Shown here: in pieces, positions 14,778 through 21,824 of the stretch | Layout of the letters: each line of letters begins with the position of its first letter | How positions within the stretch are numbered: position 1 is the stretch's first letter | IMG/VR virus record: IMGVR_UViG_3300008261_000018 | Span: 1 to 64,000 of that record | DNA from: a virus | Length of the DNA stretch: 64,000 bases | Reading direction: 5' to 3' (one strand) | Translations under genes and position numbers: made by a program | Notes under the pieces: model-generated | Told to the model about the DNA's origin: nothing | Seen by the model: the letters and a program-made list of their open reading frames with translations, nothing else | Database searches by the model: none

Positions 14778-15428
14778 ATGACAGTTAGCTTCTCTTCTCT
14801 TACAGAGGTCTCACAGAACTCCAAGACCGGGCCCATCGCCGTCAGCTCCACCGGCTGGTCCAGCTGCCCGCCTGAATGCGGCATGAAGGATGAGTGCTAC
14901 GCCATGAAGGGCTACCACACCAGACTTCACGGCGATGCCATCACCCGCCACGAGCGCGGCGTCCCGCCCGATCAGTTCATCAAGCAGGTCGCTGCCCTGC
15001 GTCCCGGCACCATGTTCCGCCACAACGTCGGCGGTGACCTCTGGCACCAGCGTGGTCGCATCGATCGGACCCTGCTCAAGCTTTTAACCCAGGCTGTCCA
15101 GCACCTCTCGCATGCCTGGACTTACACGCACCACAGGCCCGACAGCTGGAACCAGTACGCCATTCGCCTTGCCAACCGCACTGGTTTCACGGTGAACGTC
15201 TCGACCGAAACCCTCGACGACGCCATCAAGTACTACCGCCGGGGCTATCCCGTCACCTGCGTGATCGACGGGAGCGATACCGCCACCTTCCGCCACAAGG
15301 GCGTCCCCTTCAAGGTCTGCGAGAACCAGGCCACCAACAAGACGACCCAGTGCTGCGGCTGCGGCAACGGCACCCCCATGTGTGCCATCCCTGATCGGGA
15401 TTACATCGTGGCCTTCATCAAGCACTGA
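14778..15428 (+). CDS. DUF7227-like Cys-rich protein
   Basis: A 216-residue protein. Its order of motifs is NSKTGPIAVSSTG, CPPECGMKDECYA, FRHNVGGDLWH, HAWTYTHH, GFTVNVSTETLDDA and a C-terminal CCGCG...C cluster. I recall this arrangement from a widespread phage family (DUF7227). Conserved cysteines at both ends suggest a metal site or Fe-S centre. Role unknown. The ATG at 14778 fits the leader hairpin arrangement; upstream in-frame starts would run through the terminator. Confidence 0.65.
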   Translation: MTVSFSSLTEVSQNSKTGPIAVSSTGWSSCPPECGMKDECYAMKGYHTRLHGDAITRHERGVPPDQFIKQVAALRPGTMFRHNVGGDLWHQRGRIDRTLLKLLTQAVQHLSHAWTYTHHRPDSWNQYAIRLANRTGFTVNVSTETLDDAIKYYRRGYPVTCVIDGSDTATFRHKGVPFKVCENQATNKTTQCCGCGNGTPMCAIPDRDYIVAFIKH

Positions 15429-15482
15429 TTCATCGACACAGCGCAAGACCAGGCATACACTTCGCCCACCCTCTCCTTTCTC

Positions 15483-15662
15483 ATGGCCAACGTCACCGTC
15501 AACCCCCTCGTCCCCGGGCTCCAGCCCGTCACCCTCGCCAATGCCACCCCTGACGCCCTCTCTGATGTCATCCGCACCTACCGCGCCAACGGCATCCCCT
15601 ACCGCATTCACTACGGCACAACCAAGCACTACCCCATCGCAGCCAGCTTCATCAGTCGCTGA
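15483..15662 (+). CDS. Small protein
   Basis: A 59-residue protein (MANVTVNPLVPGLQPVTLAN) with a compact alpha/beta pattern. Not recognised. Confidence 0.45.
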   Translation: MANVTVNPLVPGLQPVTLANATPDALSDVIRTYRANGIPYRIHYGTTKHYPIAASFISR

Positions 15663-15663
15663 G

Positions 15664-15849
15664 CTGCAACTGAGCGCCCACTGCGTCTATCGCTACTGGG
15701 CAGCACTGCAGGACATCCTGCACCGCGAAGCAGCGACCGAGGAGCTCAATGACTCCACCGGTCGCCGCTATACCGCAGCTCAGTGGTACCGAATCCTCAA
15801 CCCCTACATGGAGCAGATGATGGCGCCACCACCGAGGGGCGACATCTGA
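15664..15849 (+). CDS. Possible small protein with a CTG start
   Basis: The frame from 15664 (LQLSAHCVYRYWAALQDILH) reads as a convincing 61-residue helical protein ending at 15849, but no ATG, GTG or TTG precedes it in frame after the previous gene. The CTG lies one base after the upstream stop, so re-initiation by coupling is possible. It overlaps the end of a convergent gene. Confidence 0.35.
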   Translation: MQLSAHCVYRYWAALQDILHREAATEELNDSTGRRYTAAQWYRILNPYMEQMMAPPPRGDI

Positions 15850-15982
15850 ACACCACACCGTCAACAGCGCAGGCGGGCAGGGCCCCCAGCCCGTCTACCT
15901 GTTGGCAGCGCTCCACATGACGCAAGGCCTGCGCACGATCGTTCTGCTGGCGCATCAGCCAGCTCAAGCGAACAGCTTCCAT
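15797..15982 (-). CDS. Small unknown protein, end of minus-strand cluster
   Basis: A 61-residue protein (MEAVRLSWLMRQQNDRAQAL) with an N-terminal helix and a Cys/Val-rich tail. It starts 1 base after the stop of the upstream minus-strand gene. Not recognised. Confidence 0.45.
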   Translation of the reverse strand: MEAVRLSWLMRQQNDRAQALRHVERCQQVDGLGALPACAVDGVVFRCRPSVVAPSSAPCRG

Positions 15983-15983
15983 C

Positions 15984-16151
15984 TCAGCCCTCCAGGATTC
16001 CCCAGTGGCCGGCACGTCCGCTGCACTCGTACTTCAAGCCGCGATACGTGCACAGTTGCGGAGTCTCGCTCCGACCCCGCTTCTTCAGTTCCTCAAGGAA
16101 CTGCCGCTCAAGGGAGCTAAATCCCTTCAGCCAGGCCCGCAGAACCTGCAT
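15984..16151 (-). CDS. Small basic protein
   Basis: A 55-residue protein (MQVLRAWLKGFSSLERQFLE) with a helical first half and a CTYRGLKYECSG strand region. A Shine-Dalgarno-like GGAGGG stands 5 bases before the ATG. Too short for many gene finders. Not recognised. Confidence 0.5.
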   Translation of the reverse strand: MQVLRAWLKGFSSLERQFLEELKKRGRSETPQLCTYRGLKYECSGRAGHWGILEG

Positions 16152-16226
16152 CACACGCCCTCCAAACGCGGCATCCCCGTCGTCTGATGCCGTGATTGCA
16201 GCCCGAAGGCTCGACGATTTCCATCA

Positions 16227-16245
16227 CTCTAGGAATTTCCTAGAG
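16227..16245. promoter_or_regulatory. 19-bp palindrome
   Basis: CTCTAGGAA-T-TTCCTAGAG is a perfect inverted repeat with 9-base arms and a single central base. It contains the stop codon of the 34-residue membrane gene and lies before the gene starting at 16151. The near-zero loop argues for a dimeric protein-binding operator rather than an RNA hairpin. Confidence 0.45.
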
Positions 16246-16344
16246 GTCGAGCAGCATCCCAATCAACGTGACGATGATCAGCCCCAGGAGCGGCGCCGCC
16301 ATCAACGTCGCGAAGATCATCACATCGGCACTCGGCCCTTCCAT
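16240..16344 (-). CDS. 34-residue membrane protein
   Basis: The frame MEGPSADVMIFATLMAAPLL and on to LDL is almost entirely one hydrophobic segment (IFATLMAAPLLGLIIVTLIG) and would span the inner membrane. It resembles small holin-like or membrane-perturbing phage peptides only by composition. The neighbouring minus-strand genes are also small. Confidence 0.45.
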   Translation of the reverse strand: MEGPSADVMIFATLMAAPLLGLIIVTLIGMLLDL

Positions 16345-16348
16345 GGCC

Positions 16349-16672
16349 TCACAACTGGCACTGGCCAGCGCCTGGGTCGCCGCATCCGCAGTCTTGCGGC
16401 TTCTCGTCGATCAGCCCGAGCACCTTGACTCCCTCGAGCAGTTTTTCTGTTTCAGCCTCGCTAAAGAGCTCACTGAGTAGACTCTCGAGGATGAATTCAG
16501 GCTCAACCGTTTCAAGGAACTCCCACTTTGAGCCCGGTTCCCAATCCAAATCCAGGAATCTAGCCCCGCTTTCTGATCGATAGCAGCGGATTGTCAGCCC
16601 ATCCTCTATCTCAAGCACCTCTTCTTCCACTGCATCATCAATGCTGTGGACTTCTACAAGGCTGTCATCCAT
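16349..16672 (-). CDS. Acidic unknown protein
   Basis: A 107-residue strongly acidic protein (MDDSLVEVHSIDDAVEEEVL) with a WEPGSKWEF segment and a Cys-containing C-terminus (CGCGDPGAGQC). It lies just before the 34-residue membrane gene on the same strand. Not recognised. Confidence 0.5.
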   Translation of the reverse strand: MDDSLVEVHSIDDAVEEEVLEIEDGLTIRCYRSESGARFLDLDWEPGSKWEFLETVEPEFILESLLSELFSEAETEKLLEGVKVLGLIDEKPQDCGCGDPGAGQCQL

Positions 16673-16710
16673 TGCTGGACTCCGATTTTGTTCACTCTAA
16701 GGAGATCTCC

Positions 16711-16926
16711 ATGCTGCTAACCACAGCCAAGCTCTCGTTCATTAGCCTCACCCCGATCGCTTCGCTTGATCTGCCGCCTCAGATGCAGGTACCCGCCATC
16801 ACCGCTCAGGCGTCCGTATCCTCCACGGCAGACAGCTCGCTGAAGACCGTCTCGACCGAAGCAAACAAGAACTTCCCTTCCTCGCTCACCACCACATACG
16901 CCTCTCCTTCGGCGATCGACTCGTAG
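16711..16926 (+). CDS. Possible small protein antisense to the AbrB-like gene
   Basis: An open frame of 71 codons with a strong Shine-Dalgarno (TAAGGAGAT, 5 bases before ATG) and a plausible start MLLTTAKLSFISLTPIASLD. Its second half is antisense to the AbrB-like gene and Ser/Thr-rich, so only the start signal speaks for it. Confidence 0.3.
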   Translation: MLLTTAKLSFISLTPIASLDLPPQMQVPAITAQASVSSTADSSLKTVSTEANKNFPSSLTTTYASPSAIDS

Positions 16927-17114
16927 TAGTCATCAAACCAAAGACTCAAGTCCATGGGGCTGATCTCGGCGCAACGCTTGACCGAGACAGCCCCTTTTTC
17001 TATGCGGCGCCAGTGCAGCACATCACCGCTCTTCCAGCCCAGGTCTCGCGTGACCTCCTCGGGCAGCTGCAGCACACCGTTGTCCTGCACTTGGATTGTC
17101 CAGGTCTTGTTCAT
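16806..17114 (-). CDS. AbrB/MazE-type DNA-binding protein
   Basis: A 102-residue protein. Residues about 3-47 (WTIQVQDNGVLQLPEEVTRD, then GWKSGDVLHWRR) match the swapped-hairpin AbrB/MazE fold (V...G.v.lP.e....lgw..Gd.l.w). The C-terminal half is acidic with LWFDDYYESIAEGEAYVVVS. Such proteins act as dimeric DNA-binding antitoxins or transition regulators. No toxin is recognisable beside it. It may regulate this minus-strand cluster, perhaps via the palindrome at 16227. Confidence 0.6.
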   Translation of the reverse strand: MNKTWTIQVQDNGVLQLPEEVTRDLGWKSGDVLHWRRIEKGAVSVKRCAEISPMDLSLWFDDYYESIAEGEAYVVVSEEGKFLFASVETVFSELSAVEDTDA

Positions 17115-17116
17115 GA

Positions 17117-17377
17117 TCACTCGTCCTTGGTTTGACGGCTCAAGCTGATCAGCGTTGTCAACACGCTCATCAGTACAGCCACGCTTCTGTTGTCGCTGTC
17201 TTCGCAGCCGAGGCGGCGTGGATCCAGCTTCTCGGACACATCAGTTCCGATGTACTTGGCATAGAACGGCCACTGCCGTGGCGCCACGACGAATGCGCAG
17301 TTCATCCACTGAGCAACCGACAACGCCGCCGTTGCCAGCGCCACGCCAACGACCGAACGCCAGAGCCAATTAGGCAT
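17117..17377 (-). CDS. Small membrane protein
   Basis: An 86-residue protein with an N-terminal hydrophobic segment (WRSVVGVALATAALSVAQW) and a second hydrophobic stretch near residue 67 (SVAVLMSVLTTLISL). Probably two membrane passes. It overlaps the upstream gene by 8 bases. Holin-like by size and topology, but no family is recognised and it lies far from the lysin. Confidence 0.45.
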   Translation of the reverse strand: MPNWLWRSVVGVALATAALSVAQWMNCAFVVAPRQWPFYAKYIGTDVSEKLDPRRLGCEDSDNRSVAVLMSVLTTLISLSRQTKDE

Positions 17378-17705
17378 CGCCCTGCCGCTCGCGATACACC
17401 GTCAGCACCAGGTGGCGACCCATCAAGGCCATGTCCACCTCCTTGACGCCCGGCTGCCGCATCAATCGATTGCGGTGATAGATGCCGTCCTCGATCAACT
17501 TCGCGTACGACAGTGGCTCAGTAGATCCAGTAGCAGGCTTGGGCGCAGGAGCCGTAGGTGGTGCTTGCTCCGCACCAAGCGAATTCAGCCAATGCCACAC
17601 CAATCCCGCCACGCTGCTGGCCTGGAACCGTCCGCTTTCGCCGATCCAGTCACTCGCTATGCCGTATGAGAAGCCCAGGACGGCGATCCAATCCCGCAGC
17701 TCCAT
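17370..17705 (-). CDS. Unknown protein with Pro-rich linker
   Basis: A 111-residue protein. A hydrophobic, Trp-rich N-terminal part (residues 1-45) is joined by a Pro/Ala linker (APPTAPAPKPATGSTEP) to a C-terminal charged domain. It is the first gene of the minus-strand cluster. Not recognised. Confidence 0.45.
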   Translation of the reverse strand: MELRDWIAVLGFSYGIASDWIGESGRFQASSVAGLVWHWLNSLGAEQAPPTAPAPKPATGSTEPLSYAKLIEDGIYHRNRLMRQPGVKEVDMALMGRHLVLTVYRERQGDA

Positions 17706-17806
17706 CGCTCGCGAGCGGTGTTCCTGGGCATTCTATGAGCGCTCTGTCGGGCGAAATCTGTCATGCCTCTTAAGAGTTTTTAGGTTGAGCGTCCACCTGA
17801 AGAACG

Positions 17807-18019
17807 ATGCAGCGATACCGCGCCATCCTGATCGATACCCGCACCAACCAACCCCTCAGCCCGGACTGGCACCCGACGATTTGGCCCACCGAACTCGAAA
17901 GCGCCAATGCCAGCCTGGCCAGCCGTGACATGACTTACCGCTGGCGGTGGCTTGATCGCGTGACTACCCTTCATGGATCTGTCACCCTGCAAGCTGCAGC
18001 ACACGATGCTGACTCTTGA
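17807..18019 (+). CDS. Small unknown protein
   Basis: A 70-residue protein (MQRYRAILIDTRTNQPLSPD) opening the plus-strand replication block, divergent from the minus-strand cluster. A beta-rich small domain with two Trp residues. Its end overlaps the following gene. Not recognised. Confidence 0.45.
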   Translation: MQRYRAILIDTRTNQPLSPDWHPTIWPTELESANASLASRDMTYRWRWLDRVTTLHGSVTLQAAAHDADS

Positions 18020-18617
18020 CTCGGCGCTCATTGCGATCGTTGCCGAATTCACAGGCCCCTACGCCCCCTATCAAGGCGTAGCACTGACGCCTTGCTCGGG
18101 TGGCGGCGTCTTTGTGTCAGCAACCGACAGCGGCAAGATTGCCTGCATGGCATACGACCGCAAGGGACGCGGCGACGAATCGATCTATCTGCTGCCATCC
18201 ACTGAACTCGTTCGCAGCTGCAAAGGACTCAAGACAGCCGAACGCGAGATCACCATTGGCGACCAGACCGCCCTGATCACCACGTTTCGCAAGAGCGCAG
18301 CCAATGAGGTCAAGGAGATCCCGATCACCAAAAGCCAGACGACACCACCCCCGCTGGCCAAGATCATGCGCCACTGCATCGACACCTGGGGCGCCACTCC
18401 CGTGGCTAGCAATACCGCTGGTCGCTATGCCACGGACTATGTCGAGAAGGCGATCAAAGTCTTAAGCACGCGCGAAAAGTCGCTGGTCTTCAGCGCATTC
18501 GACGGCGGCCCCCTGCGGATCCAAAGCGACTGCGGTGACATCGTTGTCCTGGTCATGCCGCAAACAGCGGAGCCCATTCCGCCCCTACCCAGCTGGCTCG
18601 AACTGTTTGCCCAGTAA
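18006..18617 (+). CDS. Possible sliding-clamp-like protein
   Basis: A 203-residue protein. The pattern fits part of a beta-clamp fold: an N-terminal helix (LDSALIAIVAEF), strands with VFVSATDSGKIACMAY, a YLLPSTELVRSCKG helix, and near the end LVFSAFDGGPLRIQSD and DIVVLVMPQ, which recalls the VLMPMR end of DnaN. It is shorter than a bacterial DnaN (about 370 residues). Position just before SSB supports a replication role. Weak fold-level call; ATG at 17973 is an alternative start. Confidence 0.35.
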   Translation: MLTLDSALIAIVAEFTGPYAPYQGVALTPCSGGGVFVSATDSGKIACMAYDRKGRGDESIYLLPSTELVRSCKGLKTAEREITIGDQTALITTFRKSAANEVKEIPITKSQTTPPPLAKIMRHCIDTWGATPVASNTAGRYATDYVEKAIKVLSTREKSLVFSAFDGGPLRIQSDCGDIVVLVMPQTAEPIPPLPSWLELFAQ

Positions 18618-18677
18618 TGCAACCTGCTTGCCACATGCAATTTGCTGGTTAGCCTGGAGCGCACCCAAGCAACCCAC

Positions 18678-19340
18678 GTGTCCTTCTGCACGATCGTCGT
18701 TGCTCTGGCAGCTTCTCCCGTCGCGGCTGTTGCTGACGGCAAAGAGGTCCTCGAGGCCTACGCCGAAACCACTACAGACGAACCCGTCAATCTTTTGCTA
18801 CGTGTTCGCAGTGGCACCAGCCCCGCGCAGCGTTTCGCTGCCAAGAGCAAAGGAGACCTTCTGATCATCTCAGGTGATCTGATCCTCTCCACCGATGGCA
18901 ACCAGCCCATCATTTTGATTCGCACGCTCTGCAACGCCCAGCCCGATCAGTTCGTCAACGAAACACTGATCGTGGGCCGCCTCAGCAGCGATGCCAAGGA
19001 GTCACCCTCCTCCAAGAGCGTGAGTCGCAGCGTTGCCGTCAACCGCTACGTCAACCAGGAGGAGATCACCGACTGGTTCCGTGTTCGCGCTTACGGCTAC
19101 TCGAAGGATCGCCTTCAGCAGGCCGATAAAGGCTCACTCGTTTCCGTCAGCGGCGTTCTCGAGCAACGCCGCAACCGAGACGGAGCTCCCTACCCCGAGC
19201 TCAAAGTCCGCCAGATCAAGGTCCACAACAAGAGCCGAGCTAGCAGTAGTTCGGCCAAGGACCCCGCTGCTGGTACCTCCGCAGTTGGCTACAGCCACTC
19301 GGACTTCACAGAAGACCTCGACATGCCCTCCACCTGGTAA
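18678..19340 (+). CDS. Single-stranded DNA-binding protein (OB-fold)
   Basis: A 220-residue protein from the GTG at 18678 (MSFCTIVVALAASPVAAVAD). Two OB-like stretches follow: residues about 1-85 and 90-180, the second with ETLIVGRLSSDA, WFRVRAYGYSKDRLQQADKG and SVSGVLEQRRNRDGAPYP, typical of SSB. A Ser-rich linker leads to an acidic tail ending DLDMPSTW, like the protein-interaction tail of bacterial SSB (which usually ends in DIPF). It would coat ssDNA during replication. A longer TTG start at 18642 is possible. Confidence 0.65.
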   Translation: MSFCTIVVALAASPVAAVADGKEVLEAYAETTTDEPVNLLLRVRSGTSPAQRFAAKSKGDLLIISGDLILSTDGNQPIILIRTLCNAQPDQFVNETLIVGRLSSDAKESPSSKSVSRSVAVNRYVNQEEITDWFRVRAYGYSKDRLQQADKGSLVSVSGVLEQRRNRDGAPYPELKVRQIKVHNKSRASSSSAKDPAAGTSAVGYSHSDFTEDLDMPSTW

Positions 19341-19346
19341 TCACCC

Positions 19347-20063
19347 ATGGGATTCTTTCCTTCTGACTACCGTCCGGCTTCCGGCTCCAGCGCAGGCAAC
19401 GACGCCGCCTCGTCGTCCAAGCGCTACTTCGAGTGCTCCGGCAAGTACCTCAAAGACGGCGAGAGCGTGACCCTGCGGCCCTGCGGTTCGCATGACACAG
19501 GCCACGTCATTGCCGGCTTCAGCTACTTCTCGATGGAAGGGCGGCCCAAGCGTTTCCCGAAATGGCCCGAGAACTACCTCGAGGACATCGGCCTGACCTG
19601 GGAAGCCAAGCAGAACGGCCTTGACCCCGCCGATCCTGCCAACCGCAGCAAGCCCAAGTACTTCCTCAGCTTCACCGCTCTGAGCCGCGAGGTCGATGAC
19701 TTCATCGTCGTCACCCTCGACAAGAAGGGCATCCGCGAGCAGTTCGAGGAGATCCTCGCCATGGAGGACTACACCATCCTTCCCAGCGGCGTCGCGAATT
19801 TCTTCGTGACGATCAAGCGCAAGGGCAGCGACATGAACACCAGCTGGCTGCTGACCCCTACCCTGAAGGCGCCGACCAAAGCGGACGAGAAGCGTTGGGC
19901 CGAATCCGGCCCCGGCATCTGGCTGCCTGCTCTCTACAACGGCGCCGATCCCTTCGCAGGGAAACCTGCCGACGGCCGGCCCGAGGGGCTGCCTCCTACC
20001 CATCGCGATGCCCTTGGTGCTGACCAAGAGGTAGCGACAGCCTCGATGCCAGAAGGCTGGTAA
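19347..20063 (+). CDS. Unknown protein paired with SSB
   Basis: A 238-residue protein (MGFFPSDYRPASGSSAGNDA) 6 bases after the SSB gene. Beta-rich core (KYFLSFTALSREVDDFIVVT), then a flexible C-terminus ending SMPEGW. The SSB next door ends DMPSTW, so the two share a MPxxW terminus that could bind the same partner. It may be a second ssDNA-binding or recombination mediator protein. Not recognised. Confidence 0.5.
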   Translation: MGFFPSDYRPASGSSAGNDAASSSKRYFECSGKYLKDGESVTLRPCGSHDTGHVIAGFSYFSMEGRPKRFPKWPENYLEDIGLTWEAKQNGLDPADPANRSKPKYFLSFTALSREVDDFIVVTLDKKGIREQFEEILAMEDYTILPSGVANFFVTIKRKGSDMNTSWLLTPTLKAPTKADEKRWAESGPGIWLPALYNGADPFAGKPADGRPEGLPPTHRDALGADQEVATASMPEGW

Positions 20064-20082
20064 GTCTCTTTACCAACTCCTG

Positions 20083-20121
20083 AAAGCCCCTTTATGCGTT
20101 AGTTGCATAAAGGGGCTTTTG
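20083..20121. terminator. Bidirectional rho-independent terminator
   Basis: AAAGCCCCTTTATGC (20083-20097) and GCATAAAGGGGCTTT (20105-20119) form a perfect 15-bp stem with a 7-base loop and T/A runs on both sides. It closes the SSB unit and can also stop the opposing gene at 20191. Confidence 0.9.
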
Positions 20122-20190
20122 CTATAGGGCTTCTACCATTCGCAGCGCTTTTCGGGCTATGGTCTCAAGCCAAGCCGCGCGACTGATGCA

Positions 20191-20466
20191 TCACTCTGCT
20201 GCACCTTTCGTTAAGCCGCGCAACAGCTGCTCTGACCGCTGTTCACTCCAGTAGTGACCAGACATATTCTTTGCGGCTTCATTGGCTAGGAATCGCATCG
20301 CTGCTGGATAGGTCACCAAGACCTGCTGTGCCATCAGCTTTGAGATCTCTCTGAGCTCCTGTTCTGACGCTTTATCTAAGGCGTTAACGAACTGAGCCAG
20401 CCTGAGCTGCTCACCTACGGTCGGCTCAAAACTGGCGTCACCGCCAGCTTCCGGGTGTTCGATCAT
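20191..20466 (-). CDS. Small helical protein, possibly NblA-like
   Basis: A 91-residue protein. Residues about 18-65 (TVGEQLRLAQFVNALDKASE, then ELREISKLMAQQVL) have the EQLRLxxF...ASxxEL pattern of the two-helix NblA proteins that trigger phycobilisome breakdown in cyanobacteria. The similarity is weak and the C-terminal 30 residues do not match. If right, it would be an auxiliary gene for recycling host pigment protein. It is alone on the minus strand between terminators and divergent genes. Confidence 0.3.
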   Translation of the reverse strand: MIEHPEAGGDASFEPTVGEQLRLAQFVNALDKASEQELREISKLMAQQVLVTYPAAMRFLANEAAKNMSGHYWSEQRSEQLLRGLTKGAAE

Positions 20467-20515
20467 GGACACCACGCCTCGTTAATTTGACCAACGCTAA
20501 CCATTTATCCGGGTC

Positions 20516-20746
20516 ATGTCTGCTGTTGCCTATTACAAAGCCTGCTTAAACATATCATCGGTTTCCATTCCTTATTCAGGCGGCATTGCTCTCGCCATTC
20601 CTCCCAGGCAGATCCCTCCAGACGACTCCGACTTCCAAGCCCTTGACCTCCTGACTCAGTCGGGCGAACTGAGCGACTACCGGTACATTGAGGAGCAGTC
20701 ACAGCCGATCTTTCTTGCAACCCGACCCGACTCAGGAGATCGTTGA
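20516..20746 (+). CDS. Small unknown protein
   Basis: A 76-residue protein (MSAVAYYKACLNISSVSIPY). Divergent from the gene at 20466. Overlaps the next frame by 59 bases, so one of the two starts may be misplaced. Not recognised. Confidence 0.4.
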   Translation: MSAVAYYKACLNISSVSIPYSGGIALAIPPRQIPPDDSDFQALDLLTQSGELSDYRYIEEQSQPIFLATRPDSGDR

Positions 20747-20936
20747 CGCTCTTGAAGCCGCAAGGGTGTCAGAGGACGTTCGCGTTTTGATCGCCCGCTA
20801 CGGCTACGACGTCGTTGCACCCCTGTGGCAATACGTCAACCCGGCGCAACGCGGTGCCTTGGCTCTCGCCCGCAACTTCGACGGTGTCATCGTCCATGAA
20901 CTCAGCACCCAGCCCGGACAGCCTGACCCTCTTTGA
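20688..20936 (+). CDS. Small helical protein
   Basis: An 82-residue frame whose coding-like part begins near QEIVDALEAARVSEDVRVLI; the first ~15 residues overlap the upstream gene and may not be translated. It overlaps the next gene by 41 bases. Not recognised. Confidence 0.4.
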   Translation: MRSSHSRSFLQPDPTQEIVDALEAARVSEDVRVLIARYGYDVVAPLWQYVNPAQRGALALARNFDGVIVHELSTQPGQPDPL

Positions 20937-21327
20937 CACCAGCAAGCTCATTCTCGATGAGCTGCGCAGGCACAACCAACTGCAAGAGCGCAGCCTGCAG
21001 CAGCAGGAGCACATCATGCAGCAGCTGCAGGATTTGCTCTACCTGATCAACGGCTTTACCTCCGGCGGCGCCAGCTTCAATGGCTACCTGCCGGATGCTT
21101 TCGTCTCGGCCTACCTCTCGATCCTCGGCCCCGTCCTGGCGCACAAAATCCAGAACGACGACATCGGCCTCGAGGAAATGATGAAGGGCGGCACCATGCT
21201 GGCTCGCCGTCTCCTGGAAGAACTCTCTGCCTACCGCAGCGAGCAGGGCGCACGAGACGTGCTCAGCGACGCCCTCGAGCTCCTTGACGATCCCTGGCAG
21301 CGCGATAGCTCCGAGGAGGAGGCATGA
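20896..21327 (+). CDS. Coiled-coil protein
   Basis: A 143-residue protein with a Gln/Glu/Leu-rich coiled coil (LILDELRRHNQLQERSLQQQ, residues about 17-50), a small Gly/Phe domain and an acidic tail (DSSEEEA). Stop overlaps the next ATG by 4 bases. Function unknown. Confidence 0.5.
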   Translation: MNSAPSPDSLTLFDTSKLILDELRRHNQLQERSLQQQEHIMQQLQDLLYLINGFTSGGASFNGYLPDAFVSAYLSILGPVLAHKIQNDDIGLEEMMKGGTMLARRLLEELSAYRSEQGARDVLSDALELLDDPWQRDSSEEEA

Positions 21328-21533
21328 CCCCTCTGCGCTTGTTCCGTCAGTGGCGACTGATCACCGATCTCGCCAGCCAGAAGCGTCGCGCTCAACGTGA
21401 TCTTGACGGCATGCTCGTTGGCCTAGAAGGCAGGCACTATGAGATCACAGCAGAAGGAATGCGCTGGTCACTCACAATTTCTACACAATCTCCAGCTGCT
21501 CTAACTGTCGAAGCACTCGGTACTATTGAATAG
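21324..21533 (+). CDS. Small protein
   Basis: A 69-residue protein (MTPLRLFRQWRLITDLASQK): basic helix then a beta hairpin. Coupled to the coiled-coil gene by an ATGA overlap. Not recognised. Confidence 0.45.
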   Translation: MTPLRLFRQWRLITDLASQKRRAQRDLDGMLVGLEGRHYEITAEGMRWSLTISTQSPAALTVEALGTIE

Positions 21534-21557
21534 TTCTGGATTGCCATAGAGCTGGGC

Positions 21558-21692
21558 ATGCTCTTTGTCGATCTCCCTGTTGATGCCAGCCACTGCTCGG
21601 ACTATGCGGTGGGCTACGACTGGCCTCTCACCTGCAAGCCAAGGGTCCCGTCGAGGACGTTCGGTAGCTCCTGGGTCGTTGTTCCTGTCTGA
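21558..21692 (+). CDS. Possible 44-residue protein
   Basis: An open frame (MLFVDLPVDASHCSDYAVGY) between the 21324 gene and a terminator. Composition is protein-like but there is no ribosome-binding site. Weak call. Confidence 0.3.
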   Translation: MLFVDLPVDASHCSDYAVGYDWPLTCKPRVPSRTFGSSWVVVPV

Positions 21693-21734
21693 CCGAACGC
21701 AAGGTCGACATGGCTTCCAGAATTGTCGCGCTTG

Positions 21735-21759
21735 CCCCGGAAGCCCTCCGGGGTTTTCT
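21735..21759 (+). terminator. Rho-independent terminator
   Basis: CCCCGGA ... TCCGGGG hairpin followed by TTTTCT. Confidence 0.7.
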
Positions 21760-21824
21760 ATTGCTTGGCACTCTTTGATACAGACAAGTTGCTCTTCGTT
21801 ACATTGGATCAAAGCTGTTGATTC

